64,000 nt of DNA, from NCBI RefSeq assembly GCF_003007735.2, contig NZ_PXNQ02000015.1, positions 1-64,000 of the forward strand, written 5' to 3'. The notes under the pieces were generated by a model. That model was given only the letters and a program-made list of their open reading frames with translations. It did not search any database and had not been told where the DNA came from. A program made the position numbers and the translations under genes. The first letter of the stretch is position 1, and every line of letters starts with the position of its first letter. Shown one piece after another: positions 49,709-58,286 of the stretch. The stretch comes from Paracoccus methylarcula. Lineage in GTDB: Bacteria > Pseudomonadota > Alphaproteobacteria > Rhodobacterales > Rhodobacteraceae.

Positions 49709-49793
49709 GCCGCCAGACTAGGCCCGCCGGAGCCCGTCCACAACGGCTGATCAACGCTTCCACATCCGCGGCCTTCCCCGTAAGAGTGGACCC

Positions 49794-50381
49794 ATGGCCC
49801 GCACTCAAGGATCCCGCGCAGATATCACCGGCCCGCTCATCCGCGACCATGCCCGCCGGCTGTTCGCGCGGCAGGGCTATGCCGCCGTGTCGATGCGCCA
49901 GATCGCCTCGGCGGTGGGGGTGCAGGCCGGGGCGCTCTATGCCTATACGCCGGACAAGCAGGCGCTGCTTTTCGATCTGATGGAAAGCCATATGCGGGAT
50001 CTGCTCGCCGCCTGGCGGGACGATCCCGGCGCCAGCCCCCTTCGGCGGCTGGAGGATTTCGTCCGCTTCCATATCGATTTCAGCCTCGATCACTCGGATG
50101 CGGTGTTCCTGTCCTATATGGAACTGCGTAACCTGACGCCCGAAAACCATGCCCGGATCGCCGAATTGCGCGGACGCTACGAGGCGGCTCTGGAAAACAT
50201 CCTGCGCGACGGGATCGAGGCGGGCGTGATGTCTGTCGACGACCCCAGGCTCGCGACCATGGCCCTGATCGCGATGCTGACCGGTGTCACCAACTGGTAT
50301 CGCGAGGGCGGGCGCCTCGATCGCCAGCGGATCGGCGACATCTATTGGGGGCTCGCGCGTGGCGCGGTCGGGGCGGCATGA
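49794..50381 (+). CDS. TetR-family transcriptional regulator
   Basis: 195 residues. N-terminal HTH: ITGPLIRDHARRLFARQGYA, then VSMRQIASAVGVQAGALYAY, the TetR signature; the ligand domain is helical. Divergent from the lipoprotein and dehydrogenase. Ligand and targets unknown. Confidence 0.93.
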   Translation: MARTQGSRADITGPLIRDHARRLFARQGYAAVSMRQIASAVGVQAGALYAYTPDKQALLFDLMESHMRDLLAAWRDDPGASPLRRLEDFVRFHIDFSLDHSDAVFLSYMELRNLTPENHARIAELRGRYEAALENILRDGIEAGVMSVDDPRLATMALIAMLTGVTNWYREGGRLDRQRIGDIYWGLARGAVGAA

Positions 50382-50453
50382 GGGTTTCTTCTTCACATAA
50401 ATATCCAAATTCCGGCGCTTGCCCGCACGCGCCTCTGGCCCGATAATCACCCC

Positions 50454-52376
50454 ATGAGTCTGCCTCCCGGTTTCCTCGACGAACTTCGCGCCCGTGTTCC
50501 GATCAGCCGCGTGATCGGGCGCAAGGTGGTCTGGGACCAGCGCAAGTCGAACCAGGCGCGCGGGGATTGGTGGTCGCCATGTCCCTTCCATCAGGAAAAG
50601 ACCGCCAGCTTTCACTGTGACGACCAGAAGGGTTTCTATTATTGCTTCGGCTGCCATGCCAAGGGCGATGCGCTGACATTCCTGCGCGAGGCCGACGGGA
50701 TGGAATTCATGGAGGCGGTCAAGCACCTGGCCGCCGAGGCCGGCATGACGATGCCCGAACAGGATCCCCGCGAACGCCAGCGCAGCGACCGCCGCGGAGA
50801 GTTGCTGGAAGTGACCGAGGCCGCCTGCCGCTGGTTCCGCCTGCAGATCCAGACCGGGGCGGCGGCCGAGGCGCGCGACTACCTGGCCCGCCGGGGGCTG
50901 GACCGGGCCGCGCAGGATCGCTTCGAGATCGGTTTTGCACCGGGCAGCCGCACCGCCCTGATCCAGGCATTGCGCGAAAAGGGGTTCGACGAGGCGCGGA
51001 TCGTCGAGGCGGGAATAGCGGCCCGGCCCGATGACGGAGGGGCGGCCTATAGCCGGTTCCGCGACCGGATCATCTTTCCGATCCGCGACGGGCGGGACCG
51101 CTGCATCGGTTTCGGCGGCCGGGCGATGGATCCGAATGCGCGGGCGAAATATCTCAACAGCCCCGAGAACCCGCTCTTCGACAAGGGCCGCAATCTCTAC
51201 AATATCGGCCCGGCCCGATCCGCTGTCGCCAAGGGGCAGCCGCTGATCGTGGCCGAGGGTTACATGGACGTGATCGCCCTGGCGGTGGCGGGGTTCGAGG
51301 GCGCCGTCGCACCTCTCGGCACGGCAATCACCGAGGATCAGCTTCGCCTGATGTGGCGCGTCAGCCCCGAGCCGGTCATCGCCCTGGACGGTGACACCGC
51401 CGGTCAGCGCGCCGCTCAGCGGCTGATCGACCTTGCCCTGCCGCTGACCGGGCCGGGGCAGGCGCTGCGCTTCGTGCTGCTGCCTGCGGGGCAGGATCCC
51501 GACGATCTGATCAAATCCGCGGGACCGGGCGCGATGGCGGCGCTTCTGAAACAGGCCCGTCCGCTGGTCGATCTGCTCTGGACGCGGGAAACCGAGGGGC
51601 AGCGTTTCGACAGCCCCGAGCGCAAGGCTGCGCTGGACCGCCGCCTGCAAGACGCGATCGCGAAGATTCCCGACGAACTGACCCGCCGTCATTACAGCGA
51701 CGAGATCCGCCGCAAGCGGCGCGATCTCTTTGGCGGCGACTGGCAGCGCCGCGATGGCAAGGGGCGGCATGGCAGGAACGCGGGAGCGGGCAAGGCCCCC
51801 GCGCGAAGCGGAAACGGAATGCCGTCCTTCACCCCCCTTCCGACGGCTCCGCCTGACGGTCCCGACGGGGCGGGCTCGTTCCTGGAGGGGGCCTGCCTGC
51901 TGATCTGCGCGTTGCGAACCGAGCTGCTCGCCTCGGTCGAGACGCGGCTGGAGCGGCTCTTGCCACGGGATTCCGGGCGCGCGGCGCTGCTGCACGATCT
52001 GCTGACGGGAACCGACAGCGATGCCGGCCGCCGCGCCCTTGAAACGCTGCGTGCCGACGCCCATCTGGGCCTCACCCCCAATCTGATCGAAAGTCAGGAG
52101 GCCGAGAATGTCCTGGCGATCCTGGGCAATCTTTTCGACCGGTTGGAGGCGCAGCGCGCCGCCGGCGCCGAACTCGCCCGTGCCGAAGCCGAGATCCAGG
52201 GCGAGGCCGACGAGGGGCTGACCTGGCGCATGCAGCAGATTACCCGCGCCCGGCACCGTGCCGAGCGCCCCGACATGGAGGATACCGGCGATCTGAACGA
52301 GGATCGCGATGCCTTGTCCGCCCAGCTAGAGCAGTTTCTCAGCGGGCAGATCTGGCGCAAACCGCCGCGCGGCTGA
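50454..52376 (+). CDS. dnaG: DNA primase
   Basis: 640 residues. Zinc-binding domain with Cys43, His46, Cys64 and Cys67 (CPFH...CFGC), then RNA polymerase core with LIVAEGYMDVIAL and ALDGDTAGQRAAQR (TOPRIM), and a C-terminal helicase-binding domain. Makes RNA primers for Okazaki fragments. Adjacent to rpoD, the ancestral dnaG-rpoD order. Confidence 0.98.
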   Translation: MSLPPGFLDELRARVPISRVIGRKVVWDQRKSNQARGDWWSPCPFHQEKTASFHCDDQKGFYYCFGCHAKGDALTFLREADGMEFMEAVKHLAAEAGMTMPEQDPRERQRSDRRGELLEVTEAACRWFRLQIQTGAAAEARDYLARRGLDRAAQDRFEIGFAPGSRTALIQALREKGFDEARIVEAGIAARPDDGGAAYSRFRDRIIFPIRDGRDRCIGFGGRAMDPNARAKYLNSPENPLFDKGRNLYNIGPARSAVAKGQPLIVAEGYMDVIALAVAGFEGAVAPLGTAITEDQLRLMWRVSPEPVIALDGDTAGQRAAQRLIDLALPLTGPGQALRFVLLPAGQDPDDLIKSAGPGAMAALLKQARPLVDLLWTRETEGQRFDSPERKAALDRRLQDAIAKIPDELTRRHYSDEIRRKRRDLFGGDWQRRDGKGRHGRNAGAGKAPARSGNGMPSFTPLPTAPPDGPDGAGSFLEGACLLICALRTELLASVETRLERLLPRDSGRAALLHDLLTGTDSDAGRRALETLRADAHLGLTPNLIESQEAENVLAILGNLFDRLEAQRAAGAELARAEAEIQGEADEGLTWRMQQITRARHRAERPDMEDTGDLNEDRDALSAQLEQFLSGQIWRKPPRG

Positions 52377-52386
52377 CCCCCGCGGC

Positions 52387-52482
52387 GAATCGCTCGAATC
52401 GGATACGCGAATCATTAACCCGCCCCGCCTATGATTCGCCCGGCAGGCGCGATAAAAGTAACCGATTCTATCCCCCCGATTC
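52387..52482. promoter_or_regulatory. Cluster of six GANTC sites upstream of rpoD
   Basis: GAATC at 52387, 52396 and 52409, and GATTC at 52433, 52464 and 52478: six CcrM-type GANTC sites in 96 bases, where fewer than one is expected by chance. They lie in the 149-base dnaG-rpoD gap that must contain the rpoD promoter. In Caulobacter-type bacteria, GANTC methylation and GcrA control some promoters. Confidence 0.6.
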
Positions 52483-52525
52483 GCGGACGAGGCCCGCGGA
52501 TGACCGCCCTGAGAAGGAGCCATGG

Positions 52526-54514
52526 ATGGCCACCAAGGACGAAGAAAGAGACAAGACCGACAAGGACGAGAACGCCCATTCTCTGGATATGAGCCAGGCC
52601 GCGGTCAAGAAGATGATCGCCGAGGCGCGGGAACGCGGCTTCATCACCTATGATCAGCTGAATACCGTCCTGCCGCCCGAGCAGGTCAGCAGCGAGCAGA
52701 TCGAGGACGTGATGTCGATGCTCTCCGAGATGGGCATCAATGTCATCGAGGACGAGGAAGAGGCCGAGGAGAGCGAAGGCGGCGCCGTCGTGCCGGTCGG
52801 TTCCGGTTCGCGCGAGGTGGCCGTCGCCGCGACCGAGACCGAGAAGCTCGACCGCACCGATGACCCGGTCCGCATGTATCTGCGCGAGATGGGCTCGGTC
52901 GAACTGCTCTCGCGCGAGGGCGAGATCGCCATCGCCAAGCGCATCGAGGCTGGCCGCAACACGATGATCGCCGGGCTCTGCGAAAGCCCGCTGACCTTCA
53001 AGGCCATCACCATGTGGCGCGACGAGCTTCTTGAAGAAGAGATCCTGCTGCGCGACGTGATCGACCTGGAAACCACCTTCGGCCAGTCGATGGAGGGCGA
53101 GGATGGCGAGGAAGAGGTGGGGATCGCCGCTGCCTCCACCGAGGGGGTGACCGCAGCCGCCCGGCCCGCCGAAAAGCAGCAGGAGCTGGATGCCGACGGC
53201 AATCCCATCGTCAGCGATGACGACGAGGATGACGATGGCGCCAACCTGTCGCTCGCCGCGATGGAAGCGAGCCTCAAGCCCAAGGTCCTGGATACGCTGG
53301 ACGTCATCGCCCGCGATTACGAAAAGCTGGCCGACATGCAGGACCTGCGCATGTCCGCGACGCTGAACGAGGATGACAGTTTCTCGGAACTCGCGGAATC
53401 GGACTATCAGAAACTGCGCAGCGAGATCGTGACGCTGGTCAATTCGCTGCATCTGCACAACAACCGCATCGAGGCGCTGGTCGATCAGCTTTACGGCATC
53501 AACCGCCGGATCGTCACCATCGACAGCGGCATGGTCAAGCTGGCCGACGCGGCCCGCATCAACCGGCGCGAATTCATCGAGGCTTATCGCGGCGCCGAAC
53601 TGGACCCGACCTGGGTTGACCGCATGTCGCAGCAATCCGGCCGCGGCTGGCAGGCGCTGTTCGACCGGTCCCGCGACAAGGTCGAGAAACTGCGCAGCGA
53701 CATGGCCGAGGTGGGGCAATATGTCGGCGTGGACATCCAGGAATTCCGCCGCATCGTCTCCCAGGTCCAGCGCGGCGAGAAAGAGGCGCGGCAGGCCAAG
53801 AAGGAGATGGTCGAGGCCAACCTGCGGCTGGTGATCTCGATCGCCAAGAAATACACCAATCGCGGCCTGCAGTTCCTCGATCTCATCCAGGAAGGCAATA
53901 TCGGGTTGATGAAGGCGGTGGACAAGTTCGAATACCGCCGCGGCTACAAGTTCTCGACCTATGCGACATGGTGGATCCGGCAGGCGATCACCCGCTCCAT
54001 TGCCGACCAGGCCCGGACGATCCGCATCCCGGTCCACATGATCGAGACGATCAACAAGCTGGTCCGCACCGGCCGGCAGATGCTGCACGAGATCGGCCGC
54101 GAGCCCACGCCCGAGGAACTGGCCGAAAAGCTGCAGATGCCGCTGGAAAAGGTCCGCAAGGTGATGAAGATCGCCAAGGAGCCGATCAGCCTCGAAACCC
54201 CGATCGGCGACGAGGAGGACAGCCAGCTTGGTGATTTCATCGAGGACAAGAATGCCGTCCTGCCGCTCGATTCCGCCATTCAGGAGAACCTGAAGGAAAC
54301 CACGACACGGGTTCTGTCCAGCCTGACACCGCGCGAAGAGCGGGTCTTGCGGATGCGTTTCGGCATCGGCATGAATACCGACCATACGCTTGAAGAGGTC
54401 GGGCAACAGTTCAGCGTGACCCGCGAACGCATCCGGCAGATCGAGGCCAAGGCATTGCGCAAGCTGAAACATCCCTCGCGCAGCCGCAAGCTCCGGTCCT
54501 TCCTGGATCAGTAG
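52526..54514 (+). CDS. rpoD: Primary sigma factor RpoD (sigma-70)
   Basis: 662 residues, with GGAG upstream. Sigma-70 region 1.1 at the N-terminus (AAVKKMIAEARERGFITYDQ), region 1.2 (DPVRMYLREMG), region 2 with NLRLVISIAKKYTNRGLQFL and STYATWWIRQAITRSIADQA, region 3, and region 4 with VTRERIRQIEAKALRKLKHP. Acidic inserts between 1.2 and 2 are typical of alphaproteobacteria. Confidence 0.98.
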   Translation: MATKDEERDKTDKDENAHSLDMSQAAVKKMIAEARERGFITYDQLNTVLPPEQVSSEQIEDVMSMLSEMGINVIEDEEEAEESEGGAVVPVGSGSREVAVAATETEKLDRTDDPVRMYLREMGSVELLSREGEIAIAKRIEAGRNTMIAGLCESPLTFKAITMWRDELLEEEILLRDVIDLETTFGQSMEGEDGEEEVGIAAASTEGVTAAARPAEKQQELDADGNPIVSDDDEDDDGANLSLAAMEASLKPKVLDTLDVIARDYEKLADMQDLRMSATLNEDDSFSELAESDYQKLRSEIVTLVNSLHLHNNRIEALVDQLYGINRRIVTIDSGMVKLADAARINRREFIEAYRGAELDPTWVDRMSQQSGRGWQALFDRSRDKVEKLRSDMAEVGQYVGVDIQEFRRIVSQVQRGEKEARQAKKEMVEANLRLVISIAKKYTNRGLQFLDLIQEGNIGLMKAVDKFEYRRGYKFSTYATWWIRQAITRSIADQARTIRIPVHMIETINKLVRTGRQMLHEIGREPTPEELAEKLQMPLEKVRKVMKIAKEPISLETPIGDEEDSQLGDFIEDKNAVLPLDSAIQENLKETTTRVLSSLTPREERVLRMRFGIGMNTDHTLEEVGQQFSVTRERIRQIEAKALRKLKHPSRSRKLRSFLDQ

Positions 54515-54570
54515 CGGAGGTGGCCGCGGCTGTTTCGCCGCGGCGGCAGGCGAGGTTTATCATTGCGAAC

Positions 54571-54606
54571 GGCCGGATGTGGGGGCATCCGGTCGTTTCG
54601 ATTTTA
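54571..54606 (+). terminator. Intrinsic terminator of rpoD
   Basis: GGCCGGATG-TGGGGG-CATCCGGTC followed by GTTTCGATTTT, about 55 bases after the rpoD stop. Confidence 0.85.
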
Positions 54607-54682
54607 TGTATCTGCCGGGTTGCGTGATGGGCACAAAAAGTGAACACTGCCGGGAAACCCGCATCCACGCATAGGGGGAATA

Positions 54683-56170
54683 ATGCCGCAAGGCCTGGGC
54701 GCGCAAATAGGTCTCTGGTTCAGCGATCCGGGACATGTCCGGATGGTGCTGGCAGCGGTGGTCGTCCTCTTGCTGCTATTGGCTCTTCTGGCGGCCCGCT
54801 GGCGGCGCGAGGCTGCGGCTTTGCGGCAATCGGCGCGACGTGATGCCGATGCGATCACGGGACTGGAACGGCAGCGGTCCGATCTGGGCGAACGGCTTCA
54901 TGCGCTGGAACTGCGCCTTGGCCAGCAGGATGTCCGGCTGGAGGGGCAGGGCACCCGCATGGCCGAGCTGGCCGAGGAACGCGACGAATTGACCGACGCC
55001 TTGCATCAGACCCGGCAGCAATTGTCGAATACCAGGACCGAACTGGCCGAGGCGCATCTGCGCGCCGAAAAGGATCGCGAAGCCGCCGAGCGTGAAATCA
55101 GGACCCTGCGCGAATTGCGCGACGAGATGACCGGGCAGTTCAAGCTGCTCGCCGCCGAGACATTGCGGGTTCAGGGCGCGGATATGCAAAAGGCGCAAGG
55201 CGAACAGCTCAGCAGCCTGCTGACCCCGTTCCGCGACCAGGTGCACCGGTTCCAGACGGAATTGCAGACCCGGAACAAGGTCCTTGACGAAGAAGGGGCA
55301 AGGCTGCGCGAGCAGATCGCCTCGCTCCACAAGCGGTCCGAGGAAATCTCGCGCGAGGCGGTGAACCTGACCCGTGCGCTCAAGGGGGAAAAGCAGCGCC
55401 AGGGTGCCTGGGGCGAGATGATCCTTGAAAGAATACTTGAGGAATCTGGTCTAGAAGCCGGAACTCATTACGATATCCAGTCAAGCTGGCGCGATGAGGA
55501 GGGCAAGCTTTGGCGGCCCGATGTCGTGGTAAAGATGCCGCGCCAGAAGATCATGGTGATCGACAGCAAGGTGTCGCTGAACGATTACGAGCAGGCTGTG
55601 AACAGCGAGGATCCGGCCGAGATTCAGGCCGCCCTGCGCCGGCATGTCGCTGCGATTCGCAGCCATATCTCGACCCTGGGCGAAAAGGGCTATCACCGGA
55701 TGGACGATCATTCGGTGGATTACGTGCTGATGTTCATTCCCGTCGAGGGCGCCTTTTCCGAGGCACTGCGCACCGATCCCGACCTGGCCAGCTTTGCGCT
55801 GGAACGCGGGGTCGGGCTGACGACCCCGACCACGCTGATGCTGACCCTGCGCACGGTCGAGCATATCTGGGCGGTGGAGCGGCGCGAGACCAATGCGCTG
55901 GAAATCGCGCGTCGGGCCGGACAGCTTTACGACAAGGTCGCCGGCTTCGTCGATTCCATGGAGGTGGTCGGGAAATCGCTGGATCAGGCCAGCCGCGCCC
56001 ATGGGCAGGCGATGGACAGGCTTTCCCGTGGTCCCGGCAATGTCATCCGGCAGGTCGAGATGCTGCGCGAACTCGGGGCCCGGGCGCAGAAGAAGATCGA
56101 ACTCGATCACGATCGCGACGATACCGCCGCGCTGGAATCGCCCGACATGGACAGGCGGGCGGCGGAATGA
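54683..56170 (+). CDS. rmuC: DNA recombination protein RmuC
   Basis: 495 residues. N-terminal transmembrane helix (about 20-42), long coiled coil (45-200), then the nuclease-like domain GAWGEMILERILEESGLEAG, RPDVVVKMPRQKIMVIDSKV with acidic D...DSK motif, and ERGVGLTTPTTLMLTLRTVE. RmuC limits inversions; PD-(D/E)XK fold inferred for the family. Confidence 0.96.
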   Translation: MPQGLGAQIGLWFSDPGHVRMVLAAVVVLLLLLALLAARWRREAAALRQSARRDADAITGLERQRSDLGERLHALELRLGQQDVRLEGQGTRMAELAEERDELTDALHQTRQQLSNTRTELAEAHLRAEKDREAAEREIRTLRELRDEMTGQFKLLAAETLRVQGADMQKAQGEQLSSLLTPFRDQVHRFQTELQTRNKVLDEEGARLREQIASLHKRSEEISREAVNLTRALKGEKQRQGAWGEMILERILEESGLEAGTHYDIQSSWRDEEGKLWRPDVVVKMPRQKIMVIDSKVSLNDYEQAVNSEDPAEIQAALRRHVAAIRSHISTLGEKGYHRMDDHSVDYVLMFIPVEGAFSEALRTDPDLASFALERGVGLTTPTTLMLTLRTVEHIWAVERRETNALEIARRAGQLYDKVAGFVDSMEVVGKSLDQASRAHGQAMDRLSRGPGNVIRQVEMLRELGARAQKKIELDHDRDDTAALESPDMDRRAAE

Positions 56171-56589
56171 ACCGGAATTTCGTGATCCGCACCACCGGCC
56201 CCGCATGCTACGAGTTCACCGATGAGGTCGGATCATGGCTGGACGGTCTGCCGCCCCGCAACGGTGTGCTGAGCCTGATGGTGCGGCATACCTCCTGTTC
56301 GCTGCTGATCCAGGAAAATGCCGACCCCGATGTGCAACGCGATCTGCTCGCCTGGCTGGGGCGGCTCGCCCCGCCATCCGATCACCCCTCTATGGGCTGG
56401 ATCACGCATCGCCATGAGGGCCCCGACGATATGCCTGCGCATCTGAAGGCGGCGGTCTTGCCGGTCAGCCTGCAGATCCCGGTGGAGCAGGGGCGGATGC
56501 AGCTTGGGCAATGGCAGGGAATCTACCTGGTCGAACATCGGACCGCGCCGCATTCCCGGCAGGTCGCGGCCATTTTCCAGGCCGGTTGA
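56167..56589 (+). CDS. YjbQ family protein (UPF0047)
   Basis: 140 residues, ATGA overlap with rmuC. SLMVRHTSCSLLIQENADPD and GQWQGIYLVEHRTAPHSRQV carry the conserved His and Glu of the family. Thiamine phosphate synthase activity has been reported for some homologues, physiological role uncertain. Confidence 0.95.
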   Translation: MNRNFVIRTTGPACYEFTDEVGSWLDGLPPRNGVLSLMVRHTSCSLLIQENADPDVQRDLLAWLGRLAPPSDHPSMGWITHRHEGPDDMPAHLKAAVLPVSLQIPVEQGRMQLGQWQGIYLVEHRTAPHSRQVAAIFQAG

Positions 56590-56711
56590 ACAGCCGCCGG
56601 GACCGTCCGCGCCACATCCCGCCAAAGGCCGGAGAGGCTTGAAATAGCGGCGCATTCCCGGTCTGAACGCGGCTTTCGTGTCACAGTTTCGTGTTTCCGT
56701 ATTTTGTGGTC

Positions 56712-56720
56712 TGTGGATAA
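56712..56720 (-). promoter_or_regulatory. DnaA box upstream of nrdR
   Basis: TGTGGATAA, the exact complement of the consensus DnaA box TTATCCACA, 63 bases before the nrdR start codon. A single box; could be chance, but the only other copy I noticed is in the candidate phage origin. Confidence 0.45.
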
Positions 56721-56783
56721 CGCTACCCAAGCCCTGCCATGTTCCCTATAGTGGATGCGAACCGGGGCCGAGGAGACCATAAT

Positions 56784-57248
56784 ATGCGCTGCCCGTTTTG
56801 CGGAAATGTCGATACGCAGGTAAAGGATTCGCGTCCGGCCGAGGACAATGCCGCGATCCGGCGCAGGCGGTTCTGTCCTGCCTGCAGCGGCCGTTTCACC
56901 ACCTATGAGCGGGTTCAGCTTCGCGACCTCGTCGTCGTCAAGTCCAATGGCAAGCGCGAGGATTTCGACCGCGACAAGATGGCCCGCTCGATCCGCATCG
57001 CCATGCAGAAGCGCGCCGTCGATCCCGAGCGCATCGAACAGATGATCTCGGGGATCGTGCGGCGGCTGGAAAGCACCGGCGAGACGGATATCCCCTCGAA
57101 GATGATCGGCGAGATCGTGATGGAAGCACTGTCGCGGATCGACAATGTCGCCTATGTGCGCTTTGCCAGCGTCTACAAGAATTTCCAGGATGCCGATGAT
57201 TTCGACAAGTTCGTCTCGGAACTTCGCCCCGACGCGCTGAACGATTGA
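56784..57248 (+). CDS. nrdR: Transcriptional repressor NrdR
   Basis: 154 residues from ATG 56784, with GAGGAG upstream. Zinc ribbon MRCPFCGNVDTQVKDSRPAE ... RRRFCPACSGRFTTYERVQL, then an ATP-cone (VVVKSNGKREDFDRDKM). Senses dATP/ATP and represses ribonucleotide reductase genes. In front of ribD, as in many alphaproteobacteria. Confidence 0.97.
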   Translation: MRCPFCGNVDTQVKDSRPAEDNAAIRRRRFCPACSGRFTTYERVQLRDLVVVKSNGKREDFDRDKMARSIRIAMQKRAVDPERIEQMISGIVRRLESTGETDIPSKMIGEIVMEALSRIDNVAYVRFASVYKNFQDADDFDKFVSELRPDALND

Positions 57249-58255
57249 TACGCCCCGGGGACAATACCCATATGGCGCATGCGCTGCGGTTGGCGCGGCG
57301 CGGATTGGGCAATGTCTGGCCGAACCCCGCGGTCGGCTGCGTGCTCATCCGCGAGGGGAGGGTGGTCGGCCGCGGCTGGACCCAACCCGGCGGGCGGCCC
57401 CATGCCGAACGGGTCGCGCTGGCGCAGGCCGGTTCCCTGGCGCGCGGCGCGACGGCCTATGTGACGCTGGAGCCCTGCGCGCATCACGGCCGCAGCTCTC
57501 CATGTGCCGAGGCACTGGTCAAGGCGGGCATTTCCCGTGTCGTGACGGCCCATACCGATCCCGATCCGCGCGTCGCGGGGCGCGGTCACGCGATCCTGCG
57601 GGCGGCGGGCATCGAGGTGACCGAAGGGGTTCGCGAAACCGAGGCACGTCAGATGCAGGCCGGTTTCCTGATGCGGGTGGAGCAGGGCAGGCCGTTCCTG
57701 ACGCTCAAGCTGGCGACCAGTTTCGACGGACGCATCGCGACGGCCAGTGGCGAGAGCCAGTGGATCACCGGCCCGGCCGCCCGGATGCATTCCCACGGAT
57801 TGCGCCTGATCCATGACGCGATCATGGTCGGTGGCGGAACCGCCCGCGCGGATCGCCCGTCGCTGAATGTCCGGGGCATGGGTACGCCCCGCCAGCCCGT
57901 CCGCATCGTGGTCTCGAAAGGCCCGATCCCCGATCTTCCACCCGAGGGACCGGATTTCGGTCCCTTGTGGCGCATGGGTGGCCCGGTCGAGACGGTGATG
58001 AAGGAGCTTGCAGACGCCGGTATCACGCGGGTGTTCTGCGAAGGGGGCGGAGAGCTTGCGGCAAGCCTGCTGCGTGCGGGGCTTGTCGATCAGCTTGTCG
58101 GCTATACCGCCGGGCTGGTCCTTGGCGGCGACGGCCGGCCGGCGGTCGCCGCGCTGGATTTGCAGCACCTTGCGGATGGGGCACGGTTCCAACTGGTCGA
58201 GACGCGCCGGGTGGGAGAGGATCTCTTCCATCGCTGGAGGCGCGCCGGGCCATAA
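57245..58255 (+). CDS. ribD: Riboflavin biosynthesis deaminase/reductase
   Basis: 336 residues from TTG 57245, kept because homologues carry residues before the HMAHALRLARRGLG block; ATG 57272 is the alternative. Deaminase domain: PNPAVGCVLIREGRVVGRGW, HAERVAL and the zinc site PCAHHGRSSPC; reductase domain from ATSFDGRIATASGESQWITG. Overlaps the nrdR stop. Confidence 0.95.
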   Translation: MIRPGDNTHMAHALRLARRGLGNVWPNPAVGCVLIREGRVVGRGWTQPGGRPHAERVALAQAGSLARGATAYVTLEPCAHHGRSSPCAEALVKAGISRVVTAHTDPDPRVAGRGHAILRAAGIEVTEGVRETEARQMQAGFLMRVEQGRPFLTLKLATSFDGRIATASGESQWITGPAARMHSHGLRLIHDAIMVGGGTARADRPSLNVRGMGTPRQPVRIVVSKGPIPDLPPEGPDFGPLWRMGGPVETVMKELADAGITRVFCEGGGELAASLLRAGLVDQLVGYTAGLVLGGDGRPAVAALDLQHLADGARFQLVETRRVGEDLFHRWRRAGP

Positions 58256-58286
58256 GGCATTTCCGGCAGAACTGGCCCCGGCTGGC

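Noticed and set aside
49641..54472. Very long leftward frames (871 and 685 codons) opposite dnaG and rpoD
   Set aside because: Pure antisense shadows; no ribosome sites or domains.
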